NCBI GenBank assembly: GCA_036898135.1
Contig: CM072513.1
Location: 32,339,946-32,403,945, forward strand
Source of the DNA: Oncomelania hupensis
Lineage: Eukaryota > Mollusca > Gastropoda > Littorinimorpha > Pomatiopsidae
Length of the DNA stretch: 64,000 nucleotides
Direction: 5' to 3'
The position numbers were made by a program, and so were the translations under genes. This document shows, one piece after another, positions 10,190 to 21,239 of the stretch (position 1 is the stretch's first letter; each line of letters opens with the position of its first letter). The notes beneath the pieces were generated by a model that saw only the letters and a list, made by a program, of their open reading frames with translations, did not search any database and was not told the DNA's origin.

Positions 10190-11520
10190 AAGTCATTTTT
10201 CAGACATTTTTTTGCTTTGACTTTTAACGAATGGCTTCTAGTGATCTATAAAACCGTTTTCCGAGTTGGCTACAAAAAAAAGGCTGGTTGCAATCTTATT
10301 TGAATGTAAAACTCAGCTCCATGTAAAGTGAGTCTGCACTGCTAGCAGACTGAATGGGGCTGCCAACATATCTGACATTTTGCTGTGCTGTGAGGCAGCC
10401 ATGACAGTTATTTTAGTTGTAGCCATCCTTGTAGTTTACAAACTATGAATGGTGGGGGCAAATCAAAATTGCTTTCGGCTTACAGTGAAAAATGTGTAGA
10501 GTAACTAGATGAACAGCAGTTGCTACGATTAATGAAACATTAAAACGTCGGCAATCATACATGCCGCTAGATGTAGAGGAGATTTTGACTGTCGGCAGTT
10601 AATAAAAGTAAAAGTGACATCCTGAAATTTTGTAAAAGCTAGCGCGATCCCAGTTTAACCTCTGTAAATTATGCAAGATTCTTATAGTAGATTAATCTTT
10701 TATTTCTGAGCAAGGAGGTGAATGCGGGAGGTAATGTGAAGGTGACAAGCATTTTGAGTACCACTACCAGTCCAAATACGTAATTAGGCCTAGATCTGGC
10801 TGAAAGTGACAGGCCTATCGTTTTGTTTTTATTTTTGACCCCGGAACTTTTCACATGACTGTGTAGCTAATGATACATTTTCTGTAAGTGAGCCTGGATT
10901 GAAATTTCAAGATGAATATAGTACTGTACATGAATTTGATTTGTATATTGTGAAAATTAAATATACATTGTTGTTAACGTCTTCTTAATAATAGCCTTGT
11001 GATGATGATGTATTTTATGAGCCACACTTTTCCTTCGTTTCTGTGAGCATCGGGAGTAAGAAGACGGTAACAACAATGTATATTTTCACAAAATACAAAT
11101 TATTATAGTATCATATATTATAGTATTACTATTATACTGCTTTCCACATTCAAATCAAAACAGCCAAGTTAATAGTATTTACTCAAAAACAATACAGCAG
11201 ACTAAAATTTACTGCTATAATGAACGATTGCTGGCCGTGCATCTTTCACACTGTCCCAATAAACCACTGGAAAATAGATCAGATTCCGTCTGGACGATAA
11301 TACGTTTGTTCATAGATCTATACAAAGCCTGTGAATACGGTTTCGTTCTTTTGGAGCAAAATCCGAGACTATTTTCGTCGGATCAGCCCCCTTCACCTGT
11401 TTTGCGCGGACATGCAGGGCAATAGATCGCCCCGATCGTCTGTTAAAAAAAAAAAAAAGAATTCAATGAAAACTAAATTTAAAAAAAAGGTTTTGATTGA
11501 GAATGATGATTATGGTAAAA
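10190..11520. other. No supported gene
   Basis: AT-rich, unique-looking sequence without convincing coding regions or repeats that recur elsewhere in the window. Confidence 0.5.
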
Positions 11521-11522
11521 TG

Positions 11523-11703
11523 TAAATAAATGTTTGTTCTTATATAGCGCACATATCTCAATCAAGAGTAACTCGAGGTGCTTTTTAGTACATTGGTCAC
11601 CGATATAGGAACCTTCACATAAAGTTAGCTTCTGCCGAGATAAGAATTTGGGACCCCTGGATCAAGAATCCGATGCTGTGCAAACTAACCTGACAGCCCA
11701 TTT
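11523..11703 (-). repeat. Short tRNA-derived SINE, about 180 bp
   Basis: On the minus strand: an A-box-like GCTGTCAGGTTAG, then GGGTCCCAAATTC, then a short body ending TGTGCGCTATATAAGAACAA. The 3' end matches the GCGCTATATAAG tail of the other SINEs. Confidence 0.6.
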
Positions 11704-11732
11704 GTAAAATAGAAGAACTGAGTCTGATCATG

Positions 11733-12163
11733 CAGAGGTGCCAACCAGTATGGATTGACCGTATTTAATTCCGGCGAAGTGAATTAAATACGGAAATACG
11801 GTAGCTTTAATAAAAATACGGAGGAGAAGTTGCCGATCGTTTATCTTTGCCAGCGGTGCTTCTGTACCGGTTTCTGGTCTCATAATAGTACTCCTGCACT
11901 CACTGAACGTCGCTGTGTTCAACAAGCTGATATTTATGGTGATTTTAGAGTAAAACAAGTGTGATGTTCAACAACCTGATTTTCATCGTAATTTTAGAGG
12001 ACTGAAAATAGCCTGCTGTTTTAGAGGGAAGCCTGTCGTTATTTAATAGTGTCATTGGCTGGGTTTTGCGAGAAAAAAAATACTGACAAGTGTGATAACA
12101 AATACTGTACTGACAAACGGGTCCGGAAATACTGACAAGAAGATTAGGGGGTTGGCACCTCTG
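11733..12163. mobile_element. M1: CAG...CTG MITE, 14-bp TIR, 6-bp target duplication
   Basis: Perfect 14-bp inverted ends CAGAGGTGCCAACC (11733-11746) and GGTTGGCACCTCTG (12150-12163). They are flanked directly by ATCATG (11727-11732) and ATTATG (12164-12169), a 6-bp duplication with one change. The interior repeats AATACGG and ACTGACAA motifs near the ends and has no open frame. hAT-like termini, but not the usual 8-bp duplication. Confidence 0.78.
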
Positions 12164-12169
12164 ATTATG

Positions 12170-13385
12170 AAAGTATTGAAACCTTACTTTCTTACACCCC
12201 TCCCTCCCCCCCACCCTTCCCAAACCCTATGTTGCTGGGATTTTTTAAAACTTTGAATAATGCAATTTACTTGCAGAACATGTCATCAGGCTGTGATAAT
12301 GCCAATGGGTCAGGCTGTGATGACAGTGCTAGTGGGTTGTGATGGCAGTACTAGTTGGTCAGGCTGTGATGACAGTGCTAGTGGGTCAGAATAGTCCCCG
12401 ATACCGAGGACGGTGACACAGACAGCGACACATTCTTGCGTAAGATTTTAAAATTTTTTTGGTACCTGTGTACTCCTTTTAATTTTTACTGTGTATATGT
12501 AGATGGGGGATGGGTGTTAATTTGCTTTCTCTGCCCAAGCAGGTAGTCTGATGCTGAAAGTGTCGTCTGCATGCAGTCCTACCTCCATAACTATACTTAT
12601 TCATGATTCAAGTCCAGTGTATGTGTGGGAAAGGGAAGGGTAACCAATATATATATAATGAGTCAGCTTCCTGGAAGTTTTGTTTTCCTCAGTTATCCAT
12701 GATACTTGTAGGGTGAGGTGTTTGGCAAAACATTCATATTCACAGTTCTGATAGATCATATAGTGTGCTCTGTTGTGCACATTTGCTCAAGCTCATCAGT
12801 TGTGTTCCTTTTTATATTTCTGTGCAGTAATATACTTCTTTTTCAGTTTGGCAGCTTTTTTCTTTCTTTTTTTTTTTTTGGGGGGGGGTGGGGTGAAGGG
12901 GGGGGGGGTTGTCTCTCGAATGCATGCAAACATTGTGAGTATGTAATGTGTGTACGTGCTTTGTTAAAGATTATTATTATTATTGTCATTATTTGTTTTC
13001 ATTTAGCTCTAACCGATATCAACCACCTCGCAAAGAGAAAGTGGCGTGCAAGCTTGAAGAAGGCCTCAAGTTTTCCAGGTTGGTTTGAACCTTTTTAAAA
13101 CAAAAAGAAGATAAACATAATGTAACAAGCCATGTTGAGTTTAAGAATATATAGTATACTAGCCGAATTACCCATGGGGGCCCCACCAAATTAAATCCAT
13201 GCCAACTCCCCCTCCCCCCCTGAACTAAAAGCCTCACACCCCCCTTCACCTCAAGCACCAAGTAAAAGAATACAATGCACTGTAGGTCCCAACCCCCCCT
13301 GTCCTGGGTGGCGGCAGTTACGATTCGATTGAGAAGCCACAATTGTTTCGATCATTTTGTTTTATTTTGATTGGGTGTTACTGCG
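12170..13385. other. No supported gene; G- and C-rich runs
   Basis: Apart from the tandem repeat at 12286-12395 this holds a T9-G9 tract near 12860-12910 and C-rich segments near 13195-13310. No coding evidence. Confidence 0.45.
12286..12395. repeat. Short tandem repeat with GGCTGTGATGACAGTG core
   Basis: Four imperfect units of (TCA)GGCTGTGATGACAGTGCTAGTGG. A polypyrimidine/CTTGCAG-like acceptor precedes it and a GTAAGA-like donor follows at about 12438, but every frame has stops or frame changes, so I do not call an exon. Confidence 0.45.
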
Positions 13386-13389
13386 TCAT

Positions 13390-14188
13390 ACCCCCGCCGA
13401 GGTGCCGGGGGTTTCTGTATAAATAGTATCCCCACTTTCTGGAAATTTAGTGCTTTAAATTCCCACTGTCGCCGTCTTTCTCATTTGTTCTTTCTCATTC
13501 CTACTCTGTTCTATCAATCTACTATATTATCTTCTTCTTCGCTAGACCAGTCACCTATCTTTTTTCTTGAAAACTCTTCCGGGACAAAACTCCTCATTTG
13601 TGTGTGAGGTCTGTTGTATCAGCTTGGAAATATTGGACGCTTGCTGCCAAATGGTCACTAGGGCTTCCTATATGTTATTATTTAGCAATGTAGGCATTTT
13701 ATATGCATGTGTTTTGTTAATATTTTATAATGATGTTTGTATTCTATTTGGTTTTTGTAAACGGGGGTTCGATAAATTAGAGTATAGCCTCAGCGTCCCA
13801 GTGTTACCACTGGAGTTGTTTCAGCAGATCTTTTATGCGGATCAGGGGTGAGTCCTCTTTCAGACAAGTTGTGGCAGTGCTTCAGATTGTTGGAGCGCCC
13901 GCGCCATTGGCGCATATTTTATCAGAATGGCGCGTAACAGTCAACGGGAATGCGCCAGCCTGGCGCGTCATAAAAATCAAGAAGGACTAGGTGAACATAC
14001 GATACCAATACCTTCGATTGTCAATGACCCATCTTTTTCAAAATTGACCCATCATTTTGCATGGCCATGGGTCATTGGGCCCATGATGTCTGAAAACAAT
14101 CTGAAGCACTGTTGTGGGCTTGATTTTGTGGTCCTGATTCGGCTCTTTGCAGTCCGCTGGACCCTGTAAGCAATGAATAACTAACTAC
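13390..14188 (+). mobile_element. Family-B element copy 1, interrupted by MITE M2
   Basis: Starts with a GC hairpin (CCCCCG...CGGGGG, loop about 9 nt), then a TATA box TGTATAAATAG. The body is shared with 19559-20063 and 35617-36196. The 3' end reads GGTCCTGATTCGGCTC, GCAGTCCGCTGGACCC, AATAACTAACT. M2 (13875-14111) sits in the 3' part; the minus-strand copy at 40499-40770 lacks it and shows the empty site. No protein is encoded. Confidence 0.8.
13875..14111. mobile_element. M2: 237-bp CAG...CTG MITE, 17-bp TIR, 6-bp target duplication
   Basis: Perfect 17-bp inverted ends CAGTGCTTCAGATTGTT (13875-13891) and AACAATCTGAAGCACTG (14095-14111), flanked directly by TTGTGG on both sides (13869-13874, 14112-14117). 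Subterminal GGCGC motifs and an internal TGACCCAT...ATGGGTCA palindrome. The empty site is seen in the related family-B copy at 40499-40770. Confidence 0.88.
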
Positions 14189-14464
14189 TGCGTCATTCTG
14201 GAGCATTCTCAGACATTCTCCATTTTTGGGAGGCTATAAAAATAGTGCACTGTCTGCTTGAAGTAAGTCATCTTCAGAAAGAGATCTTGAATGCAGTTGT
14301 TGATATTGCTGAATAAAATTGGAAAACTTCATACGACACTCCTGCCTTATTGCTGAGTGAACAGGTTGCGTGGATAAACGAATTAGAGTTACACGAGATT
14401 CAAGCATCGATTCAATAATCGTGTAACAGCGGCGCTCTGCATCGTAATCCCTCCCCCCAGTCCA

Positions 14465-14544
14465 TCGCAAGGGATTTTAAAAATCCTGATGCTGATGTCC
14501 ATGACGGGTGAGTGCCAGTTACACAATACACTGTACATGCACCG
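14465..14544 (+). repeat. SINE fragment
   Basis: GATTTTAAAAATCCTGATGCTGATG...GACGGGTGAGTGCCAGTTACA matches the internal part of the SINE at 32360-32430. It directly abuts the LINE copy that follows. Confidence 0.6.
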
Positions 14545-15525
14545 AGGACAGTGCAGTACTCCATAACAGCGTCATCGGGAACTGGTTCAGAACAACAATC
14601 AGTGTGCGTCAAGGATGCCTACTCTCTCCAACATTCTTCAACATCTTCCTAGAGCACATCATGTCAGATGCTCTTGCAGACCACGAAGGCACAGTCAGCA
14701 TGGGGTGTAGAGCAATCTCCAATCTTCGTTTTGCGGATGACATTGATGGATTGGCTGGAGAGGAACAAGAACTTGAACAGCTGGTACAGACGCTTGACAC
14801 CACCTCCAGAGCTTATGGAATGGAAATAAGTGCAGAGAAGACCAAAATGATGACCAACAACACCAATGGCATCAACACGGACATCAAAGTCCAAGGCCAA
14901 TCCCTCAACAGAGTGTATAGCTTCAAATATTTAGGAGCCATTGTTCAGTCAATGGGTCCCGACAGGAAGTCCTCTCCAGGATCACACAAACAACTGCTGC
15001 CCTGAAAAGGTTGAAGCCCATTTGGAAAGACAGGACCATCAGTCTATATTCCAAAGTAAAACTGCTGCGCTCCCTTGTCATCTCCATCTTCCTATATGCT
15101 TGCGAAGCATGCACCATCACAGCAGATCTACAACGAAGAATACAAAGCATGGAGATGAGGTGCTACAGAAGACTTCTGGGCATTTCCTATACCCAACACA
15201 TCACCAACGACGAAGTCCGACAGACCATCACGCAAGCCATTGGACAACACGATGACCTGCTCACAGTGGTGAAGAAACGGAAACTCCGATGGTATGGCCA
15301 CGTCACCAGATCATCAGGCCTTGCAAAGACCGTTCTGTGCAAGGCACAGTGCAAGGAGGTAGAAGAAGAGGGAGACCGAAAAAGAGGTGGGAGGACAGCA
15401 TTCGAGAATGGACTGGTTTGACACTGAGCGAAGCCATCAGGGCTGCTGAGGACAGAGAGGGATGGAGTATGCTGGTCAAACAATCATCTGTGGTGCCCCT
15501 ACGACCTCCGGGTTACGGACCGATA
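14545..15525 (+). pseudogene. Family-A (RTE-like) LINE, RT C-terminal half, frameshifted
   Basis: Encodes the RT finger-palm region from VLHNSVIGNWF, with VRQGCLLSP and the catalytic FADDIDG, then the thumb and C-terminal region ([51 protein letters not shown]). Frame changes near 14945 and 15375 break it, and the 5' half is missing. The element ends at a CGACCTCCGGGTTACGG motif without its usual (GGATA)n tail. It is a dead copy, typical of 5' truncation by target-primed reverse transcription. Confidence 0.88.
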
Positions 15526-15839
15526 AAGCAGCCTGAAGTTGGGTATTGCACCAATACACCCATCGTGCACATATATTCCCCCTGTCCTGGGTGATGCTGC
15601 TTGCACGCATTCCATAGCACGGACTTCACACACTCTTGTTTAACTTTTTAACTCCCTCATCTCCTCCCTCCCTCTCTGCCTTCCCCCTCTGCCTGCCTTT
15701 CCCTCACTCACTACGTGTCCTGGGTGACGCTGCTCTGCGGCTGCCACACTTTCTGTGAGAAGGCAGGCTGAACTTCGGCCACATGTGTATAACATGAATA
15801 CATCCAGGATGCACCATAGGTGCTAATCCCCCCAGTCTC

Positions 15840-15960
15840 CTGGGTGGAGCTGCTCGCATGCAGTCTATCGCATTGACTTATGTGTTAGCGTTCATTATCA
15901 TCCAGCGCCTTGAGCAGCTCTTGTGCTGGTAAAGCGCTATATAAGAGCAGTATAAGAACA
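15840..15960 (+). repeat. SINE 3' portion (GCGCT-tail family)
   Basis: Ends CCAGCGCCTTGAGCAGCTC, TGGTAAAGCGCTATATAAGA. The upstream part 15560-15840 repeats a CCTGGGTG-GCTGCT motif three times (about 15576, 15718 and 15840) and is probably part of the same or related repeats. Confidence 0.65.
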
Positions 15961-16109
15961 CCTCTTGACTACCGAGAAAGAGCCATCTTCAACTAGACCA
16001 ACATGGGAACTGTCTCAAAGGCAACTCTGAAAAGTTCTTAAGGATGGGCGGAGCGCGTATGGGCATTCCCGAGCGTTGAGAGGTCATTTTGAACAGAACA
16101 GAACTGAAC

Positions 16110-16192
16110 TTAGACCCGTTTTGTGAGAGGTCCTGATTCGGCTCATCATAGTCCGTTGGACCCTATAACTAAGCAATAAATAGCTAACTAAA
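16110..16192 (+). repeat. Family-B 3' end
   Basis: TAGACCCGTTTTGTGAGAGG, TCCTGATTCGGCTC, AGTCCGTTGGACCC and an AATAAATAGCTAACTAA tail. Further 3'-end-only copies lie at 20237-20318, 20650-20732 and 21115-21235 (plus) and about 20480-20524 (minus). Loss of the 5' part is what target-primed reverse transcription produces. Confidence 0.7.
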
Positions 16193-16229
16193 GTGGTGTT
16201 AGTGCAAAAGTGTTCACAGTTGTAGTAGA

Positions 16230-17060
16230 CATGTATCAAAATGCTAAATCGTGTGTAAAGACAAAAAAAATTGCCTGTCTGCTCAGTTTACGTGCTATGT
16301 CGGGGCAATGCAAGGAGTAAATTTATCGCCGATACTTTTTTTCATTGTTTTAAAATGATTTAAAGTTGTTTCTGGCACAATATGGTGACTGTGTAAAGTT
16401 GCCACACTGATTAATTAAATTTTTCTGATGTTGAAGATTGTCCATTTAATTTTGCACCTATATGCTGATGACCAGCATTGCTATCGGAAACAGTTGAGGA
16501 CATGCACAAATCTTTAGACGGCTGTACGTATGTGTGACATAGACCATGAATGCAGATCAACTGAGAAGAATTCAAGCAATGGAACTGAGATGCTACAAAA
16601 AGATCCTTGGCATCTCATTCCTCGTCCATGTCATGAACGAAGAAGTTCGCAGAATCATCACAGCGAATATTGGCCCATACGAAGATCTCCTTACAACTGT
16701 GAAAACAAAAACCAGGAAACTCCGCTGTTACGGCCATGTTACAAGATCCAATGGCCTGGTAAAGACTATCCTCCTGGGACCTGTCGAGAAGAAGAGACAC
16801 AGAGGCAGACAGAAGCAAAGATGGAGCAGCGACATTAAGTATGGACAGGGAAGCCATTTGGAAAAACCCAAGCCCTGGCTCATGACCGTGAAAGATGAGC
16901 AGCAGACTGGTACACAGCTCATCACAGTGGCGCCTCAACGACTCCACCCAGAGTCAATGCAAGAAAAAATATGGTTTGAATATTAACATTGCAAAAACTA
17001 AAGTGATGATGTTTTCAAGAGACATTTTTCCAGATCTATGTTGATAATTTAAAAAGCTTG
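16230..17060 (+). pseudogene. Second LINE type: RT relic split by a family-A insertion
   Basis: 16230-16530 reads, across frameshifts, as an RT segment (pieces such as NDLKLFLAQYGD and a YADD-like LYADD relic). The same RT resumes at about 16965-17025 with KYGLNINIAKTKVMMFSRD. Between them lies a family-A fragment at 16531-16960. Heavily decayed. Fragments identified by motif order only. Confidence 0.6.
16531..16960 (+). mobile_element. Family-A variant LINE C-terminal fragment
   Basis: Encodes MNADQLRRIQAMELRCYKK, EVRRIITANIGPYEDLLTTV and a broken GHVTRSNGLVKTIL segment. It has diverged from the main family A and lacks the (GGATA)n tail. It is nested inside the RT relic at 16230-17060. Confidence 0.7.
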
Positions 17061-17373
17061 AGTCGTATAAGCTTTGACCTACTACTTGTATTTAACATTG
17101 ACTATATTTGTGTTCAAAGGAATCAACTAGTTTTAATGCGTAGTAATGATTTTTTTTTCCCACAGCCACTGACCATGCAGTTTTATCATCGTACACCACA
17201 ACAGATCGCACAGCTATATAACGCATCAAGAAGAGACCAGGAGATGGCTTCTACATCATCTCGAGAAAGCGAGCAGTCGTCAAAGTCGAGATGGAAAAGG
17301 TCAACAATTAACCAGAAGATGGTGTCAAGATCATCTTCCTAAAAACTCTAAAAAGAAGATGGCAAAGACATCA

Positions 17374-17602
17374 TATGTGAGCGAAACGTCGAGAAACAGG
17401 GATTTCTTGTCCGCAGAACATAAGCAACTGATTCAGAATCACTTCAGGAGCCATATTCTGGAAAGAAGTTTGCCTGGAAAGTCGGAGTGTGAGGAATTCA
17501 TTTGATCGAATGACTCATTCAAGAAAGTCGTGGCAAAAGATCAAAGGTACTGTTAGGAATGAGATTGAAAAAACAAGACGACAAATTCAAAAGCTTCAAT
17601 CC
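17374..17602 (+). pseudogene. Relic of an unassigned C-terminal helical domain
   Basis: One frame reads RNRDFLSAEHKQLIQNHFRS then HILERSLPGKSECEEFI and stops at TGA. A shifted frame continues SWQKIKGTVRNEIEKTRRQI to a stop. From memory this order (acidic helix, PGK.E, W..IK..V.N.I) recurs at the C terminus of many uncharacterised invertebrate, probably transposon-borne, proteins. One frameshift makes it a relic. Identity not proven. Confidence 0.4.
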
Positions 17603-18110
17603 TAAACATGAGTTCATTCAGTTAAGAACATAATCACTCAGTCTCTTCTACATGACACTTCTGGAGTTTTTGCTTTCTGTTTAAGCAAACATGTGTCTAT
17701 TTGATCATCTCTTTCACTTTTTATTTTGTGGCGCTAAACTGTTCGTGTTTGAAAAATGGTTTGTTTTAAAAGTGTGTAAACGAAATGCTTTTAAAACCAC
17801 ACAAGCAACACGTTTATACAATTCTTAGCTTATGCATAAGAAGTATTTCAAAATTGTTCTATACAATTGTAGCCTGATGTGCTACATCTGTCTGCCCTGT
17901 CAGTCAATTAAAAAGCGATTTTGGAATGTGTTGATAAATTGAGCGATAATTTTGGGTGCCCCTTGGCACATCTTAAGCATTAAATACTGTAAGATAGTGT
18001 GGTAAGTGGGGACAATTTACCTTTTTCATAGACCATGCCTGTCTTTTTAAAAATATCAATCGCTAACATGTAATGTACACATGTACAAATTATTTATTTA
18101 TTTGGTATGA
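17603..18110. other. No supported gene
   Basis: AT-rich sequence between the relic above and the foldback element. Nothing recognised. Confidence 0.5.
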
Positions 18111-18119
18111 TATAGATAG

Positions 18120-18962
18120 ATGTTGCGCTCAACGTGGACAATTTTTTGTATTTTATTGTAAACTGCATAATGTGAACATTAGGCAGATGACTTGCCTAAT
18201 GTTAAAAATTGTCAACATTAGGCAGAAAATTGACTAATGTTCACATTATGCAGCTTCATTTTGCCCAATATGAACAGGTTTGCCTAATTTGAACAATCAT
18301 GTTTATTTTGAGGAGAGAGAGCGAACGAAAGAGAGAGAGAGAAGCAGATACAGTAGACGTAGAAGCAGAAATAAGACTAGTAGAGTTATCTCGATGGAAT
18401 AGCAATTTATTCAAAAGAGAAGATAACAAGATAAAAAAAATAATAACTGACTGAAATGCAAAGAATAATAGGATACAGCAGATACATGTAGAAATTTATT
18501 TCGTCATAATGCATGTCTAATTTACAAAACTCACAAAATACTGTACAATAGAAAACTTCAAAGATACATTTTAAAATCTCTTGCAGGGAAAGAAACATAC
18601 AATAATGTGTGTGGCGTATTGCTGAAAAATAGAAATAGGCAAAAATTGAACAGATAAATGTTTTTACAATTTGATCTCAGGGCCTAGAAATTGTTGCATG
18701 ATCTGCCAGGGTGACGGCGGCAGTTACACTTAATTTCGTTTTTTCACGCAGCTGCATCGTCCCGATGTACACTTAGTTGTACATTGGTGTAAAATAAAAT
18801 CTTCAATCCATTAAAAATAAACACACTGAACAGCACCAAAATATGGAGAGAAAAAAAGAGGTGAGAAGACAGGTGAAGGAATACTCAGTCCTTAATGAGA
18901 AAGAAAACTACACAATAGAAAGGGAAATAGAACAATCCAAGTGTAAAATAAAAATGTTGACC

Positions 18963-19021
<59 letters not shown>

Positions 19022-19215
19022 AAAAAACATGATTGTTCACATTAGGCAAACCTGTTCATATTGGGCAAAATGGAGCTGCATAATGTGAACATTACTCAAT
19101 TTTCTGCCTAATGTTGACAATTTTTAACGTTAGGCAAGTCATCTGCCTAATGTTCATATATGCTGTTTGTTGCCTAGTGCTCACATTAAAGGCAATTGTC
19201 CACATTGAGCATAAC
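18120..19215. mobile_element. Foldback-type element with about 190-bp inverted arms
   Basis: 18130-18310 is repeated in inverted orientation at 19028-19210 with high identity (both contain CAATATGAACAGGTTTGCCT and AACATTAGGCAGATGACTTG). Each arm is itself built of short palindromes such as AACATTAGGCA...TGCCTAATGTT. The interior (18311-19027) includes a short GA tract on one side and (CT)n at 18966-19019 on the other, and no transposase. Outer ends (ATGTTGCGCTCAACGTGGAC / GTCCACATTGAGCATAACAT) are only partly conserved; the target duplication is unclear. Confidence 0.75.
18966..19019. repeat. (CT)n microsatellite
   Basis: 54 bp of CT inside the foldback element. Confidence 0.95.
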
Positions 19216-19558
19216 ATATATATTGCTGGTATACAGAAAAATGCATATTTATTTTGCAACATCCTCTTTTTTCCAGTATATGGTCAGTGTTACCACATTT
19301 CTGAAATGATCTGCTTTTATCTGCAAACCATTAAGAAAAATGATTTTGAATTTAGGTTATGAACTATTGCGTTGTTGTTTTTTAATGCAAGGTACAGTAC
19401 ACTGCAATATATCTGCTGAATTTGTGAGACGGTAGAGGGCATACAGGACAATGCATGTATAATAAGGAAGATTTTCCCAATGTCAGGTGGATGAACATTA
19501 CTTGGGACACCCTCAGCCTTTACAGAAATAACAGGTACAATGCACACATGCATTCAAA

Positions 19559-20063
19559 CCCCCGTTGAGGTGCCGGGGGTTTCAGTATAACTCATTTGCT
19601 CTTTCTCATTCCTGCTATGTTCTATCAATCTGCTATACTATCTTCTTCTTCGCTAGACCAGTCATCCACCTTTTTCCTTGAAAACTCTTCCGGGACAAGA
19701 CTCCTTATTTGTGTATGATGTCTGTTGGATCAGCTTGGGAATATTGGATGCTTTCTGCCAGGTGGTCACTAGGGCTTCCTGTGATGTTATTATTTAGCAA
19801 TGTAGGCATTTTATATGTATGTGTTTTGTTGATAATTTATAATGATGTTTGCATTCTATTTTGTTTTTGTAAACGGGGGTTCGATAAATTAGAGTACAGC
19901 CTCAGCGTCCCCTGCAAGGGATGTCTTTATTGTAAAGTGACTGGCTGGTGGAGAGCTTTCAGTTTTACCACTAAGGTTGTTTCGGCAGATCGTTTATGCG
20001 GATCAGGGGTTGTCCGGTCCTAATTTGGCTCGGAAGAGTCCGCTGGACCTAAAGCAATAATCA
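19559..20063 (+). mobile_element. Family-B element copy 2
   Basis: 5' GC hairpin and AGTATAA, then an internal deletion of about 70 bp compared with copies 1 and 3, then the shared body and 3' end GGCTCGGAAGAGTCCGCTGG, ACCTAAAGCAATAATC. No coding capacity. Confidence 0.8.
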
Positions 20064-20159
20064 TGTAATGTAATGTACATGCATTCAATTAGATGTGTAA
20101 AATAATTCAGTAAGAATTCATGAACAAATTGATTACATTTTATTTTTCAAGTGTTCTTG

Positions 20160-21235
20160 TGGGAATCATTCTAAATGTATTTTTGTATTTGTATATGTGT
20201 GTTTAGATCATAACCATGTTTAAGATCATGTAAGAGTGTAGACCCGTTTCGTGAGAGGTCCTGATTCGGCTCATTGTAGTCCGCTGGACCCTATAGGCAA
20301 TGAATAAACTAAATGCATAATAAACTGCAGTTCTCATAAATCCCCACCAACCTTGTGTTTATAAATAATAATTTGTGCATTTGGTTTTTTTTTAATTCAT
20401 TAATTGTGCATGTGTACTTTTTCCCTTAAATATGCTGTAAACACTTTGTAATTAATCAAAGGAACTCCATGTGGGATAGTTAATCGTTGCTTAAAAGGTC
20501 CAGCGGACTACAGTGAGCTGAATGCACCTCCCGTCAGCACGACTTAGTTTTATTTACTTTGGGATGTGGTAGAGTAGTCATAATATTATCATCAAATTGT
20601 ATTTTTGTATTTGTATGTGCGTGTTTTGTGCATGTTTTTGATCTTGTGAGATTTTAGACCCGTTTTGTGAGAGGTCCTGATTCGGTTAACGTAGTCCGCT
20701 AGACCCTTATAAGCAATGGATAACTAACTAAATGAGCAGAGTCAGGACCTCAGTAGTTGAAATTTCACAAATCAATACGACACATTTTGGTGCGGAAGTT
20801 TATCTAGTTTTCTCATCACTATGGTTTTATTTGTTGGTGACATGCGGTTTTTTTTTTTCCAACATGGTGTTGACATGGGTTGGATGGTTGTAGAGCATGG
20901 TTTTTGTTGTTGTGACTATTGTGTTTACTATAGTGCAAGGTAAGGTCACGGTCTCGACACGTCACGCAGATCAAATCATTTCACGGTGTTGATCTAAACT
21001 TATCGTTCACATTTAAACGAAAACCTCTTTCTGCAGCAATAGCTGCAATCGTAAAGTACTGCACACTTTTCCCCTTTGTGTTTCTGATTTTGTAAGAAAA
21101 ATATACCCGTTTCATGAAAGATCTGTTTCGTGAGAGGTCCTGATTCGGCTCATCGCAGTCCGTTAAATCCTGTAAATAATGAGTTATATCGTAGTCCGTT
21201 AAATCCTGTAAATAATGAGTTACTAATTAATCTCA
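20160..21235. repeat. Cluster of family-B 3' ends
   Basis: Copies end near 20318, 20732 and 21190 (plus), with a short duplicate to 21235. A minus fragment lies at about 20480-20524. Two of them share an extra upstream block (TGTATTTTTGTATTTGTAT at about 20175 and 20600), which marks a subfamily. Confidence 0.6.
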
Positions 21236-21239
21236 TATT

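Noticed and set aside
12286..12440. An internal exon between a CTTGCAG acceptor and a GTAAGA donor
   Set aside because: All three frames contain stops or need frame changes, and the core is a short tandem repeat.
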